The notes beneath the pieces were generated by a model. The model searched no databases. It worked only from the letters and a program-made list of their open reading frames with translations, and was not told where the DNA came from. From assembly GCF_003205515.1 (NCBI RefSeq), contig NZ_KZ826483.1:372001-436000 (forward strand): DNA of 64,000 nucleotides, written 5' to 3'. Source of the DNA: Litorivita pollutaquae. Lineage in GTDB: Bacteria; Pseudomonadota; Alphaproteobacteria; Rhodobacterales; Rhodobacteraceae. Made by a program: the position numbers and the translations under genes. Positions 53,899 to 63,527 of this stretch are shown here, piece by piece. Every line of letters starts with the position of its first letter. Positions within the stretch are counted from its first letter, which is position 1.

Positions 53899-53931
53899 AA
53901 AGGGGCGGCCAAAAAACGCCGCCCCTTTCTG
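53899..53931. terminator. Bidirectional terminator between crotonase and valS
   Basis: AAAGGGGCGGC pairs with GCCGCCCCTTT in a perfect 11-bp stem around CAAAAAAC between convergent genes, with short T/A tails. Confidence 0.9.
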
Positions 53932-54001
53932 CTTTCTAAAATATCCCCGCCGGAGGCATCCCGCATGCTCCCCATGCGCTGCCATCGGCGGCTTTGGCGC
54001 C

Positions 54002-57000
54002 CTAACCGATCTCGGCCAAGCGCGCCAAAGCGGCTTTCAAGGCCGCGTCTTCTTCCTCGCGGGCTTCCAAATTGGCGCGCGTCTCGGCAACCACCTCTTC
54101 GGGGGCACTTTGCGCAAACTTCGGATTGTTCAAGCGTCCGCGCAACCCGCCAAGTTCCTTGGCCAGCTTGCCGATGGATTTCTCCAACCTTGCCTTTTCC
54201 TCATCGACGTCGATGATGTCCGCCAAGGGCAAACCAAACACGCCGCCCGCCACGGGGATCGTCGCCGTGCCTTTGGGGAAATCGTTGACCTCGGTGACGC
54301 TCTCGACCCGCGCGAGGCGCAAGATCATCGTCTCGTTCTGCGCATAGGCGGTGCGGCCCGCCGCGTCGAGTTCGGTATAAAGCATCGGCACTTTGAGGCC
54401 CGCTGGCACATGCATTTGTGCCCGCGCCGAACGGATGTTTTCGATCAATGCGATCACCCAATTCATCTCGGCGTCGGCCTCTGGCGTGATCAATTCCGCG
54501 CCGTAAGTCGGCCAATCGGCGTGGATCAACATCTTGCTGCGCGGCGCGCCATTGGCGGCGGTTTCCCCCCAAAGCTCTTCTGTGATGAAGGGCATGATCG
54601 GGTGCAGCATGATCATTGATTGATCCAAAACCCATCCCATGACCAATTGCGTCTCTGCTTTGAGAGCGTCATCCTCGCCCTGCAAGAGCGGTTTCGACAG
54701 CTCGACATACCAATCACACACCTTACCCCAGACAAAGGCATAGAGCCCCAAAGCCGCGTCATTAAACCGGTAGGCGGCCAGAGCCGCGTCCACTTCGGCG
54801 CGCACTTTGGCGGTTTCGCCGATGATCCATTGGTTCACCGTGGCAGAGGCCGCTGGCACATCGGCCGCCGGCGCCCCCTTGTCGTAGACACCGTTCATCT
54901 CGGCAAAGCGCACGGCGTTCCAGATTTTTGTGCCAAAGTTGCGATAGCCTTTGATCCGCTCTTCCGAAAGTTTCAAAACCCCGCCAATCGCCGCCATGGC
55001 GGTGTTGGTCATGCGCAGAGCGTCGGCGCCGTATTCGTCAACGATCTCAAGAGGATCAATGACGTTGCCGGTGGTTTTGGACATCTTCTTGCCCTTCTCG
55101 TCGCGCACGAGCTGGTGCAAATAAATGGTGTGGAACGGGTCGGTGTCCATAACGGCATGCGACATCATCATCATTCGTGCGACCCAAAAGAACAGGATAT
55201 CCTGTCCGGTGATAAGCACATCGGTCGGGAAATAGGTTTTTAGTTCCGGCGTCTCTTCGGGCCACCCCAAAGTGCCGAACGGCCAAAGACCGGAGGAGAA
55301 CCATGTGTCGAGCACATCGCTATCGCGCCACACCGGATAGACCAGATGTGTCGGATCTTGCGACGCGGTGTAATCGGCCAAAGAGGATGCCAGCAGATGT
55401 ATCGCGGCGCTGCGGTCTTCGACCTCGACAATGCGCGCGGTGCTGATCGGCATGGGGGTGTCGGCCAATTCGCCTTTGAAGGCCTCGGTGACGGCGTCGA
55501 AGTCGGGCGCGCAATGCATCACGTTGCCCGCGTGCAACATGCCGCCATCGTTGAGCAAGCGCAGCATTTCCACCAGATCAAGCGCGCCGTCGCCCTCGTC
55601 ATCGACAAAATCCGGGGCCGAGAGGTCAAGGCCATACCAAACCGGAATTTGATGTCCCCACCACAATTGCCGCGAGATGCACCAAGGTTCGATGTTCTCG
55701 AGCCAATGGTAATATACTTTTTCGCCGCTTTCGGGCATGATTTTGACGCGGCCGGATTTCACCGCATCCAAGGCTGGCCCGACGATTTTTTGCGTGTCGA
55801 CAAACCATTGATCGGTGAGCATCGGTTCGATCACAACCTTGGAGCGGTCGCCAAAGGGCTGCATGATCGGTTTGTTTTCGACATAGGGCACGGTTTGGGT
55901 GACGTCGCTCTCGTTGCCGTCGTCGTCTTTGACCTTGCGGGTCACTGTGGTCATCACCGCGAGGCCTTCATCGGTGATCTGCTGCACCACGGCTTTGCGC
56001 GCCTCGAACCGGTCCATCCCGCGCAATGCCTCGGGGATCAGGTTCAACGTGTCGATCTCGGCCTCGGTGAACGCCGCGCCTTTGGATATTTCACCCGCGC
56101 GGGCCGCGCAGTCCTCGTAGGAGGCGCCATCGCTGCGCATCGCGCCGCGCGTGTCCATCAGGCGGTACATCGGCAATCCGCCGCGTTTGGCGACCTCATT
56201 GTCGTTGAAATCATGCGCGCCGGTGATCTTCACCGCGCCGGAGCCAAAGGTCATATCGGGGTATGTGTCGGTGATGATCGGGATCAAGCGCCGGTGCTCT
56301 TTCGGCCCCACCGGAATTTCGCACAATGTGCCAACGATGGGCGCATAGCGTTCGTCGTCGGGGTGCACGGCCACCGCGCCATCGCCCAACATGGTTTCGG
56401 GCCGCGTGGTGGCGATCGAAATGTAATCGCGGGTCTCGCGCAGGGTGACATTGCCGTCTTCGTCTTTCTCGACGTATTCGTAGGTGGCTCCGCCCGCGAG
56501 CGGATATTTAAAGTGCCACATATGGCCGGGGGTTTCGATGTTTTCGACTTCCAGATCGGAAATCGCGGTTTCGAAATGCGGATCCCAATTCACCAAACGC
56601 TTGCCGCGGGTGATCAATCCGTCCTCGTACATTTTGACGAAAACCTTGATCACCGCATCGTGGAAATTGCCTTTGCTGTCCGCGTCGGGCGCACCGGGCG
56701 CACCGGACATGGTAAAGGCGTTGCGCGACCAGTCACAGGTCGAGCCAAGGCGTTTGAGTTGGTTGATGATGGTATCGCCATATTGGCCTTTCCACTCCCA
56801 CACCTTTTCGAGGAATGCCTCGCGGCCCAAATCGCGGCGGCCCGGCTCGCCATTGGCGGCCAGCATTTTTTCGACCTGCAATTGCGTGGCAATGCCTGCG
56901 TGGTCCTGACCCGGTTGCCAAAGCGTGTCAAAGCCCCGCATCCGGTGCCAGCGCACCAAAATGTCTTGCAGCGTGTTGTTAAAGGCGTGGCCCACATGCA

Positions 57001-57151
57001 GCGCGCCGGTGACATTGGGCGGCGGGATCATGATGGTAAAGCTCTCGTCGCGCGATTTATTCGCACCGGCTTTGAATGCGCCGGACGTTTCCCACGCCTC
57101 ATAGATGCGCTTTTCGGCTTTTGCTGCGTCGAATGTCTTTTCCATGGCCAT
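54002..57151 (-). CDS. valS: Valine-tRNA ligase
   Basis: A 1049-residue class I synthetase. The HIGH motif is HVGHAF (about 52-57), the KMSKS motif is KKMSKTTGN (near 640), and the editing domain CP1 between them holds [10 protein letters not shown]. The C-terminal coiled-coil arm is seen as [21 protein letters not shown]. The length is about 100 residues above the E. coli enzyme, with inserts in the CP1 region ([16 protein letters not shown]). The start MAMEKTF has a GGCACG-type weak site; MEKTF two codons later is possible. Confidence 0.97.
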   Translation of the reverse strand: MAMEKTFDAAKAEKRIYEAWETSGAFKAGANKSRDESFTIMIPPPNVTGALHVGHAFNNTLQDILVRWHRMRGFDTLWQPGQDHAGIATQLQVEKMLAANGEPGRRDLGREAFLEKVWEWKGQYGDTIINQLKRLGSTCDWSRNAFTMSGAPGAPDADSKGNFHDAVIKVFVKMYEDGLITRGKRLVNWDPHFETAISDLEVENIETPGHMWHFKYPLAGGATYEYVEKDEDGNVTLRETRDYISIATTRPETMLGDGAVAVHPDDERYAPIVGTLCEIPVGPKEHRRLIPIITDTYPDMTFGSGAVKITGAHDFNDNEVAKRGGLPMYRLMDTRGAMRSDGASYEDCAARAGEISKGAAFTEAEIDTLNLIPEALRGMDRFEARKAVVQQITDEGLAVMTTVTRKVKDDDGNESDVTQTVPYVENKPIMQPFGDRSKVVIEPMLTDQWFVDTQKIVGPALDAVKSGRVKIMPESGEKVYYHWLENIEPWCISRQLWWGHQIPVWYGLDLSAPDFVDDEGDGALDLVEMLRLLNDGGMLHAGNVMHCAPDFDAVTEAFKGELADTPMPISTARIVEVEDRSAAIHLLASSLADYTASQDPTHLVYPVWRDSDVLDTWFSSGLWPFGTLGWPEETPELKTYFPTDVLITGQDILFFWVARMMMMSHAVMDTDPFHTIYLHQLVRDEKGKKMSKTTGNVIDPLEIVDEYGADALRMTNTAMAAIGGVLKLSEERIKGYRNFGTKIWNAVRFAEMNGVYDKGAPAADVPAASATVNQWIIGETAKVRAEVDAALAAYRFNDAALGLYAFVWGKVCDWYVELSKPLLQGEDDALKAETQLVMGWVLDQSMIMLHPIMPFITEELWGETAANGAPRSKMLIHADWPTYGAELITPEADAEMNWVIALIENIRSARAQMHVPAGLKVPMLYTELDAAGRTAYAQNETMILRLARVESVTEVNDFPKGTATIPVAGGVFGLPLADIIDVDEEKARLEKSIGKLAKELGGLRGRLNNPKFAQSAPEEVVAETRANLEAREEEDAALKAALARLAEIG

Positions 57152-57403
57152 GGGGCGTGCCTTTCGGGTCGGTCAAACAGGGTTGCGGCGGGTTTACCGA
57201 ATGTATCGGCCAAGGGGAAGTGCGCGCAGGTCTTTTGGGGTGCGTTTGCGCGGCGCTGTGCAGGATTTCGCATCTGTAGAAAAACACTGAGCAGTTTGCG
57301 CGGGCGGTGCCTTTACAAGTGCGGCGGCTGCTTTACGCTGACACGCGGCAGGATCGCCCGCCATAGTGCGGGGGGATGCCTGCGAGCATAGGGGGCGCCA
57401 GCC

Positions 57404-59701
57404 ATGGAAAAATTCGGAAAAAGCCAGCCGGTGAAGCGGCGCGAGGATTTGCGCTTGGTGACGGGGCACGGTCGCTATGTGGATGATATTGCGCCGCAAG
57501 GGGCATTGTTTGCGATGTTTTTGCGTTCCAGCGTGGCGCATGCGGTGCTCAAATCTGTGGATGTCTCGGCGGCGCGGGACATGCCGGGCGTGCATTTGGT
57601 CGTAACCTCCGGCGATCTGTTGGCGGCGGGGATCACTCGCGGTCTTGACGGGGCGACGATGCCGAACCGCGATGGCACCATGGGCACGGCCCCGAAGCGG
57701 CCGATTTTGGCCGAGGGCAAGCTGCGCTTTGTCGGCGAGGCGATTGCCATGGTCATCGCCGAAACCCGCGCGCAGGCGATGGATGCGATCGAGGCCATCG
57801 AGGTCGAGTATGACGATTTGCCTGCTGTGCTGGCGCTTGTGCCCTCTGATGTGCCGATTCACGACGAGGCCCCGGATAACCGCGCCTATGATTGGGAAAT
57901 CGGCGATGCCGCTGCGACCGAGGCGGCGATGGCCCATGCCGCCCATGTGGTGCGGATGGAGGTGGACGACAACCGCGTCATCGTCAATGCAATCGAACCG
58001 CGCGGTGCCTATGCCGAATATGCGGACGGGCGTTTGCATTTGGCCGTGAACGGGCAGGGGGTCTGGGGCGTCAAAGCCTACCTTGGCAAGGTTCTCAATA
58101 TGCCCGCCGAGAATATCCGCGTGACCACCCCCGATGTCGGCGGCGGTTTCGGCATGAAGGGGATGAGTTATCCCGAATATATCGCCCTTAGCCATGCGGC
58201 GATGGTTTTGGGCCGTCCGGTGCGGTGGATGTCGGAGCGCACCGAAGCGATGCTGTCGGACAATGCGGGGCGCGATTTGACCCATACGGTCGAGATGGGG
58301 TTTGATGAAAACCACCGCATCACCGGATACCGCGTCAACACCCGCTGCAATCTTGGGGCCTATAATTCGCAGTTTGGCCAAGCCATTCAATCGCATCTCT
58401 TTGCCCGCGTGGTGATGGGCACATATGATTGTCAGACGCTTTATATGAACACCCAAGGGTTCTATACCAACACCACGCAAGTCGATGCCTATCGCGGCGC
58501 GGGCCGGCCAGAGGCGATTTACCTGCTGGAGCGGGTGATGGATATGGCGGCGCGCGAACTCGGCGTCGATCCGTTTGACCTGCGCCGGATCAACTTTATC
58601 AAAGAGGGCGATTTTCCCTATACCTCGGTCACGGGCGAAACCTATGACGTTGGCGCATTTGCGCGCCTTTTGGACCGCGCCGAGGCCAAAGCCGATGTCA
58701 AAGGATTTGCCGCCCGCCGCCGTGCCGCCGAAAATAGAGGCAATTTGCGCGGTCTTGGCATTTGTTATTATATCGAAAGCATTATGGGCGATCCTTCGGA
58801 GACCGCGAAAGTGGAATTTAACGAGGATGGCACGGTGAGCATCTATGTCGGCACGCAATCGGGCGGGCAGGGCCACGAAACGGTCTATGCGCAGTTTCTG
58901 TCGGATCAAACCGGTATTCCGGCGGATCTGATCGGCGTTGTGCAGGGCGATAGCGACCGGATCAAAACCGGCGGCGGCACGGGCGGGTCGCGCTCTGTCA
59001 CCACGCAAAGCACCGCGACATTGGCGACGGTCGGCACGATGGTCGAAGCCTTCAGGCCTTATTTGGCCGATAAAATGGGGGTCGAGGCGGCGCAGATCAC
59101 CTTTGACGCTGAAACCTTCCGCGCGGCAGGGTCCAACATGACACCGACGCTTTTGGAGGCCGCCGAAATGGCGCGCGATGACGGGCGCATGGATTTGTTG
59201 GTGCATGAGGAAACGACCACTTTGCCGGGGCGCTCATACCCCAATGGCGCACATATTTGCGAGGTCGAGGTGGACGGCGAGACCGGCGATGTGGCGGTCA
59301 AATCCTATACGGTGGCTGATGATTTTGGTAACCTTATTAATCCCATGTTGGCCGAAGGGCAGGTGCATGGCGGCGTCGCCCAAGGCATCGGACAGGCGTT
59401 GATGGAACATGTGGGATATGACGGCGACGGGCAATTGCTCACGGCAACGTTCATGGACTACGCCATGCCGCGCGCCGATGATGTGCCCATGTACGGGTTT
59501 GAAACCCTGCCGGTGCCCTCGACAGCCAATCCCATGGGGATGAAGGGTTGCGGCGAGGCGGGTACAGTCGGGTCAATGGCGGCCACCGCAAATGCGGTGC
59601 TGGATGCGCTTTGGGTGCGCGGGGTGCGGCGGGCAGACATGCCCTTCACCCCCGTGAGAGTATGGAAGATGATGGAAGATGCGGTGGCGACAGCTCAATA
59701 A
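57404..59701 (+). CDS. Xanthine dehydrogenase/CODH-family molybdopterin-binding large subunit (form II CoxL-like)
   Basis: A 765-residue molybdenum hydroxylase large subunit. The N-terminal block RREDLRLVTGHGRYVDDI is typical of CoxL-type proteins, GGGFGMKG (about 247-254) and the active-site loop AYRGAGR (362-368) match form II; true CO dehydrogenase (form I) has AYRCSFR. The catalytic Glu is in GCGEAGTVGS near the C-terminus. No FAD or 2Fe-2S subunit gene (coxM, coxS) adjoins, so its electron-transfer partners lie elsewhere. The substrate may be an aldehyde or N-heterocycle. The modABC transporter is in the same window. Confidence 0.92.
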   Translation: MEKFGKSQPVKRREDLRLVTGHGRYVDDIAPQGALFAMFLRSSVAHAVLKSVDVSAARDMPGVHLVVTSGDLLAAGITRGLDGATMPNRDGTMGTAPKRPILAEGKLRFVGEAIAMVIAETRAQAMDAIEAIEVEYDDLPAVLALVPSDVPIHDEAPDNRAYDWEIGDAAATEAAMAHAAHVVRMEVDDNRVIVNAIEPRGAYAEYADGRLHLAVNGQGVWGVKAYLGKVLNMPAENIRVTTPDVGGGFGMKGMSYPEYIALSHAAMVLGRPVRWMSERTEAMLSDNAGRDLTHTVEMGFDENHRITGYRVNTRCNLGAYNSQFGQAIQSHLFARVVMGTYDCQTLYMNTQGFYTNTTQVDAYRGAGRPEAIYLLERVMDMAARELGVDPFDLRRINFIKEGDFPYTSVTGETYDVGAFARLLDRAEAKADVKGFAARRRAAENRGNLRGLGICYYIESIMGDPSETAKVEFNEDGTVSIYVGTQSGGQGHETVYAQFLSDQTGIPADLIGVVQGDSDRIKTGGGTGGSRSVTTQSTATLATVGTMVEAFRPYLADKMGVEAAQITFDAETFRAAGSNMTPTLLEAAEMARDDGRMDLLVHEETTTLPGRSYPNGAHICEVEVDGETGDVAVKSYTVADDFGNLINPMLAEGQVHGGVAQGIGQALMEHVGYDGDGQLLTATFMDYAMPRADDVPMYGFETLPVPSTANPMGMKGCGEAGTVGSMAATANAVLDALWVRGVRRADMPFTPVRVWKMMEDAVATAQ

Positions 59702-60905
59702 GGCGCTTTTTGCGCATCTATGGCCCGGACGGCGGCGCGGCAAATCCCAACCCGCCCGTGCGGGGCGTGCGCCTATGGCCCATGTGGTCATATTGGACGG
59801 AACGATGTCCTCGCTCGACGTGGGGTTTGAGACGAACGCGGGGCTGACTTACCGGCTTTTGTCCGGCACGGGCGCGAGCGTCTATTACGAGGCGGGGGTG
59901 CAATGGGCTGATTGGCGCTCCACCCCCGATGTGCTTATGGGGCGGGGGATCAACCGGCAAATCCGCCGCGCCTACGGGTGGCTCGCCAGCCGGTATCAGG
60001 ACGGCGACACGATCTATTTGTTCGGCTATTCACGCGGCGCCTATGCGGTGCGCAGCCTTGCGGGGGTGATCGATACGGTGGGATTGTTGCGCAAGGACGC
60101 CGCGAACGAACGCAACATCCGCGATGCATATCGTCATTACCAAGGTGCCGTCGGTGGCGCGGCGAGTAAAGCGTTTCGTGCCGCCCATAGTCATGCGACC
60201 TGCCGGATTGAAATGGTCGGGGTTTGGGACACGGTCAAGGCGCTGGGCCTGCGGTTGCCGATCTTGTGGAAATGGACCGAAGAGGCGCATGCGTTTCACA
60301 ATCACGAGCTTGGCCCTTCGGTGCAGCGCGGTTTTCACGCGCTGGCGTTGGACGAGACGCGATTGGTCTTTGCGCCCGAACTTTGGGACAGCCGAAAATG
60401 CGCGGCGGGGCGCATTGAACAGGTCTGGTTCCCCGGCGCGCATGGCGATGTTGGCGGGCAACTGAGCGGGCGCGACGCCGCGCGGCCCCTGTCGAATATA
60501 CCGCTGGTCTGGATGTTGGAGCGCGCCGAAGCTTGCGGGTTAAGCCTGCCGCCGGATTGGCGCGGCGGTTTCGAGGTCAACCCCGATGCCCCCTCGGTGG
60601 GCACGTGGCGCGGGTGGGGCAAGTTGTTCTTGCTGCGGCGGCGACGGCAAATCGGGCGCGATCCGTCCGAACGGCTTCATGGCACCGCAATGGGCCGCGA
60701 TGTGCAATTGGGCCTGTTGCAACGGGCCGAGGTGCAGCCGGCACCCGAACCGATGGCGCAGCATACGGACGCTACAAGCCTGACGTTGAGGTCGTTGCCG
60801 GTTGCGGAGTTTTCCGGCCTGTTGGTCCGAATGCCGCGCGGCGTGCTGTCCGCAGCGGCGGTGCTGGGTCACGAGATCGGCGCGGTTCTGCGTCGCAGGC
60901 GTTAG
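59679..60905 (+). CDS. DUF2235 alpha/beta-hydrolase (Tle1-like phospholipase domain)
   Basis: A 408-residue protein. The DUF2235 domain (about residues 33-300) starts MAHVVILDGTMSSL, the nucleophile Ser is S118 in FGYSRGAYAVRSL, and VGVWDTVKALG and PGAHGDVGG supply the Asp and His region. DUF2235 is the catalytic domain of T6SS phospholipase effectors, but also occurs in housekeeping proteins; no T6SS or immunity gene adjoins. The ATG at 59679 overlaps the CoxL-like gene by 23 bases, while ATG 59775 is an alternative. The stop overlaps the convergent thioesterase by 3 bases. Confidence 0.82.
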   Translation: MRWRQLNKALFAHLWPGRRRGKSQPARAGRAPMAHVVILDGTMSSLDVGFETNAGLTYRLLSGTGASVYYEAGVQWADWRSTPDVLMGRGINRQIRRAYGWLASRYQDGDTIYLFGYSRGAYAVRSLAGVIDTVGLLRKDAANERNIRDAYRHYQGAVGGAASKAFRAAHSHATCRIEMVGVWDTVKALGLRLPILWKWTEEAHAFHNHELGPSVQRGFHALALDETRLVFAPELWDSRKCAAGRIEQVWFPGAHGDVGGQLSGRDAARPLSNIPLVWMLERAEACGLSLPPDWRGGFEVNPDAPSVGTWRGWGKLFLLRRRRQIGRDPSERLHGTAMGRDVQLGLLQRAEVQPAPEPMAQHTDATSLTLRSLPVAEFSGLLVRMPRGVLSAAAVLGHEIGAVLRRRR

Positions 60906-61414
60906 CCGACCTTCATGATGATGCAGGTCGTCGATCCGGTGGCGTATAGTTTGCCATCCTGTGCCCCGCGAATTTCACCATTTGCAACCCCGGTGGACCG
61001 CCCGGCGTGTTGAACGTTGCCCACGGCGATCACTTCTGTTCCGACGGGAATGGCGCGGGTGATATTCACCTTGTATTCCAATGTGGTATAGGTCGATCCT
61101 TGCGGCACCATGGTCATCACCGCGCAGGCCATGCAGCTGTCCAATATGGTGCCATACCACCCGCCATGAACCGTGCCCATCGGATTGCAATGGGCAAAGA
61201 GCGGCGCACCGCGAAACACCACGCGGCCCTCTTCGACGGTGTCGATGGCGTAATTCATACCCTCGGAAATCGGTGGCCCTGCGGTTTCACCGGCCATCAT
61301 CGCTTGCATGGATTCCAATCCCGATCGCGACAGGGCGAGGCTCGGGTCCGGTAAATCGGCAGGGCTTTTGGCGTAGTTGCGCGTGTTCGGGGCGATATAG
61401 GGGGCATTGGTCAT
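60902..61414 (-). CDS. PaaI-family hot-dog thioesterase
   Basis: A 170-residue hot-dog-fold acyl-CoA thioesterase. NPMGTVHGGWYGTILDSCMACAV (in two parts, about 77-99) is the family HGG motif, with the catalytic Asp in LDSCMA. STYTTLEYKVNITRAI is the second conserved block. A PaaI thioesterase clears stalled aryl-CoA in phenylacetate breakdown; other members act on different acyl-CoA. The stop overlaps the DUF2235 gene. Confidence 0.9.
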   Translation of the reverse strand: MTNAPYIAPNTRNYAKSPADLPDPSLALSRSGLESMQAMMAGETAGPPISEGMNYAIDTVEEGRVVFRGAPLFAHCNPMGTVHGGWYGTILDSCMACAVMTMVPQGSTYTTLEYKVNITRAIPVGTEVIAVGNVQHAGRSTGVANGEIRGAQDGKLYATGSTTCIIMKVG

Positions 61415-61546
61415 GTCTGCGTCATTCCTCGTGGCGACGGGGCGCGCGATGATGCCAAAAGCAAACCGCGCCGCCCCAAATTGCGCGCCAGAGTGGCGGG
61501 CGGGGCGGCGCGGTGCAAGATGTGGAGGCGTCGGGGCGGTATCCCG

Positions 61547-62431
61547 TTACGCAACGTTTTCGAGAGACGCTTTCGGCATCACGCCAAGCGCATGACACAC
61601 ATCACGGGTCAGAGCCGGTTTGTTGAGCGTGTAGAAATGCAAATCCTCAACGCCGCCCTCCAAGAGATCGCTGCACAGTTCGGTGCATTGCGCCGTGGAC
61701 AAAAGACCCTCTTGCCCCTGCGCGGCGGCATTTTCAAAGGCATCGTCGAGCCATTGCGGCACCGAGGTGCCACAGCGACGGGCAAAATTGCGCGTGCCTT
61801 TCCAATTTTCAATCGGCAAGATGCCCGGAATGATCGGCGCGTCGATCCCGGCCTTCACGCAGGCATCGCGGAAGCGAAAGAAAGTGTCGGCCTCAAAGAA
61901 AAACTGCGTGATGGCGCTATGGGCGCCCGCGTCGATCTTGCGCTTGAGGAATTCCACATCGGCGGCGGTGTCGCGCGCTTCGGGGTGTTTTTCCGGATAG
62001 GCGCCGACGCGCAGGCGGAATTTTCCGGTCTCGGCCAAGGCTTCGATCAACTCGATGGAGTTGTTGAACCCGCCCGGATGCGGTTCGAACCCAGTGCTAC
62101 CCTTGGGGGGATCCCCGCGCAGCGCAACGATTTCTGTCACACCTGCGTCGGCATAAGAGTTTGCAATTGCAAGGGTTTCGTCGCGCGTGGCCGAAACGCA
62201 TGTCAAATGCGCCGCCATGTTCAGCCCATAGTTTTTATGGATCGTTGCCACAGCATCATGGGTCAATTCGCGGGTCGTGCCACCAGCACCATAGGTCACC
62301 GATACGAATGTCGGGTCTAACGGGGCCAATGCGCGCGCAGTATCCCAAAGCCGGAAGGAGGCTTCGAGGTTTTGCGGCGGGAAGAACTCGAAACTGATGT
62401 TCGGCGTCTTGGTCTTAGCGGTCTGTGTCAT
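61547..62431 (-). CDS. metF: 5,10-methylenetetrahydrofolate reductase
   Basis: A 294-residue FAD enzyme that makes 5-methyl-THF for methionine synthase. It begins PNISFEFFPPQNLE, the usual MetF start with the catalytic Glu. VSVTYGAGGTTRE, NSYADAGVTEIVALRGDPP and QFFFEADTFFRF are conserved. It is divergent from a LysR gene with a MetR box between them, so it should be under MetR control. Confidence 0.95.
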   Translation of the reverse strand: MTQTAKTKTPNISFEFFPPQNLEASFRLWDTARALAPLDPTFVSVTYGAGGTTRELTHDAVATIHKNYGLNMAAHLTCVSATRDETLAIANSYADAGVTEIVALRGDPPKGSTGFEPHPGGFNNSIELIEALAETGKFRLRVGAYPEKHPEARDTAADVEFLKRKIDAGAHSAITQFFFEADTFFRFRDACVKAGIDAPIIPGILPIENWKGTRNFARRCGTSVPQWLDDAFENAAAQGQEGLLSTAQCTELCSDLLEGGVEDLHFYTLNKPALTRDVCHALGVMPKASLENVA

Positions 62432-62477
62432 ATGGCACCTGATATAGATTTTTCATCTTGTCGCATAGATACGATTG

Positions 62478-62490
62478 TGAAACAATTTCA
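62478..62490. promoter_or_regulatory. MetR binding box
   Basis: TGAA-ACAAT-TTCA fits the MetR consensus TGAA-N5-TTCA exactly and lies 35 bases before the metR start and 47 bases before metF. It supports both the identity of the regulator and its GTG start at 62525. Confidence 0.8.
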
Positions 62491-62524
62491 TAAATCTCAA
62501 CACGAAGATGAAAGTGGCTCATAC

Positions 62525-63430
62525 GTGCATATCGAATTCCGGCATTTGCGCACCATCCGTGCCATTCATCAGGCGGGCGGTTTGGCCCGGGCAGCGGACC
62601 AGCTGCACATAACACAGTCCGCCCTGTCGCACCAGATCAAGGGGCTCGAGGATCAGGCAGGGGTCGAATTGTTCGTGCGCCGCTCCAAACCTTTGAAGCT
62701 TTCTGCGGCGGGAATGCGGCTTTTGCGCCTTGCCGAAAAGATCCTGCCAGAGATTGAAGCGTTGGAAGGCGAATTTTCCGGCCTGCGTGACGGATCGGTG
62801 GGGCGGCTTCATATCGCCATTGAATGCCATGCCTGTTTTGAATGGCTGTTTCCGGTGCTTGAAAAATTTCGCAAAACATGGGGCGATGTGGATGTCGATA
62901 TCCGCCCCGGTTTGGCCTTTGACGCGCTGCCTGCCTTGATGAAAGAAGAGGTGGACGTTGTTGTCTCCTCCGATCCCGAAGATCTCCCCGGCGTGACGTT
63001 TAGTCCGCTGTTTGACTATGCGCCGGTCTTCGTCGCCTCGGCGCATCATCCATTGGCGCAAAAGAAATATATCGACGCCGAGGATTTTCGCGGCGAGACG
63101 TTGATTACCTATCCGGTGGATCGCGCGCGGCTGGATATTTTCTCGGAACTCCTGACACCGGCCAAAGTCGAACCCGCCGCCGTGCGTCAGGTCGAATTGA
63201 CCGCTGTGATCTTGCTGCTCGTGGCATCGAACCGCGGCGTGTCGGTTTTGCCCGATTGGGTGGTGCGCGAGGTGAAATATTCCTCCGATTACATCACCCG
63301 CCCGCTGACCGAGACTGGCGTGACCAAACGGCTTTATGCGGCCACGCGCACCGATGATCTGAATAAGCCGTTTATGGCCGATCTGATCCGGTTGGCGGGG
63401 ATCGAGGCCAAGAAACTGCAAATGGCATAG
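62525..63430 (+). CDS. metR: LysR-family regulator MetR
   Basis: A 301-residue LysR-type activator. The start is the GTG at 62525 (VHIEFRHLRTIRAI); the frame is open 51 codons upstream, but that would place the MetR box inside the gene. The helix-turn-helix is at about 18-40 (GGLARAADQLHITQSALSHQIKGLE in two parts). The effector domain follows (about 90-290). MetR responds to homocysteine. It is divergent from metF. Confidence 0.92.
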   Translation: MHIEFRHLRTIRAIHQAGGLARAADQLHITQSALSHQIKGLEDQAGVELFVRRSKPLKLSAAGMRLLRLAEKILPEIEALEGEFSGLRDGSVGRLHIAIECHACFEWLFPVLEKFRKTWGDVDVDIRPGLAFDALPALMKEEVDVVVSSDPEDLPGVTFSPLFDYAPVFVASAHHPLAQKKYIDAEDFRGETLITYPVDRARLDIFSELLTPAKVEPAAVRQVELTAVILLLVASNRGVSVLPDWVVREVKYSSDYITRPLTETGVTKRLYAATRTDDLNKPFMADLIRLAGIEAKKLQMA

Positions 63431-63527
63431 CGCGGGCAAAGCCGCCTTAACCCAAAGGCCAATCAATGCCTTGGCAAGCGCGGCGCATCGGCGTATACGC
63501 GCGCCCTGATGCAAAGGAGCAAGTGAC

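Noticed and set aside
59679-60905. T6SS effector-immunity locus around the DUF2235 gene
   Set aside because: No VgrG, Hcp, PAAR, immunity-like lipoprotein or other T6SS gene is present nearby.
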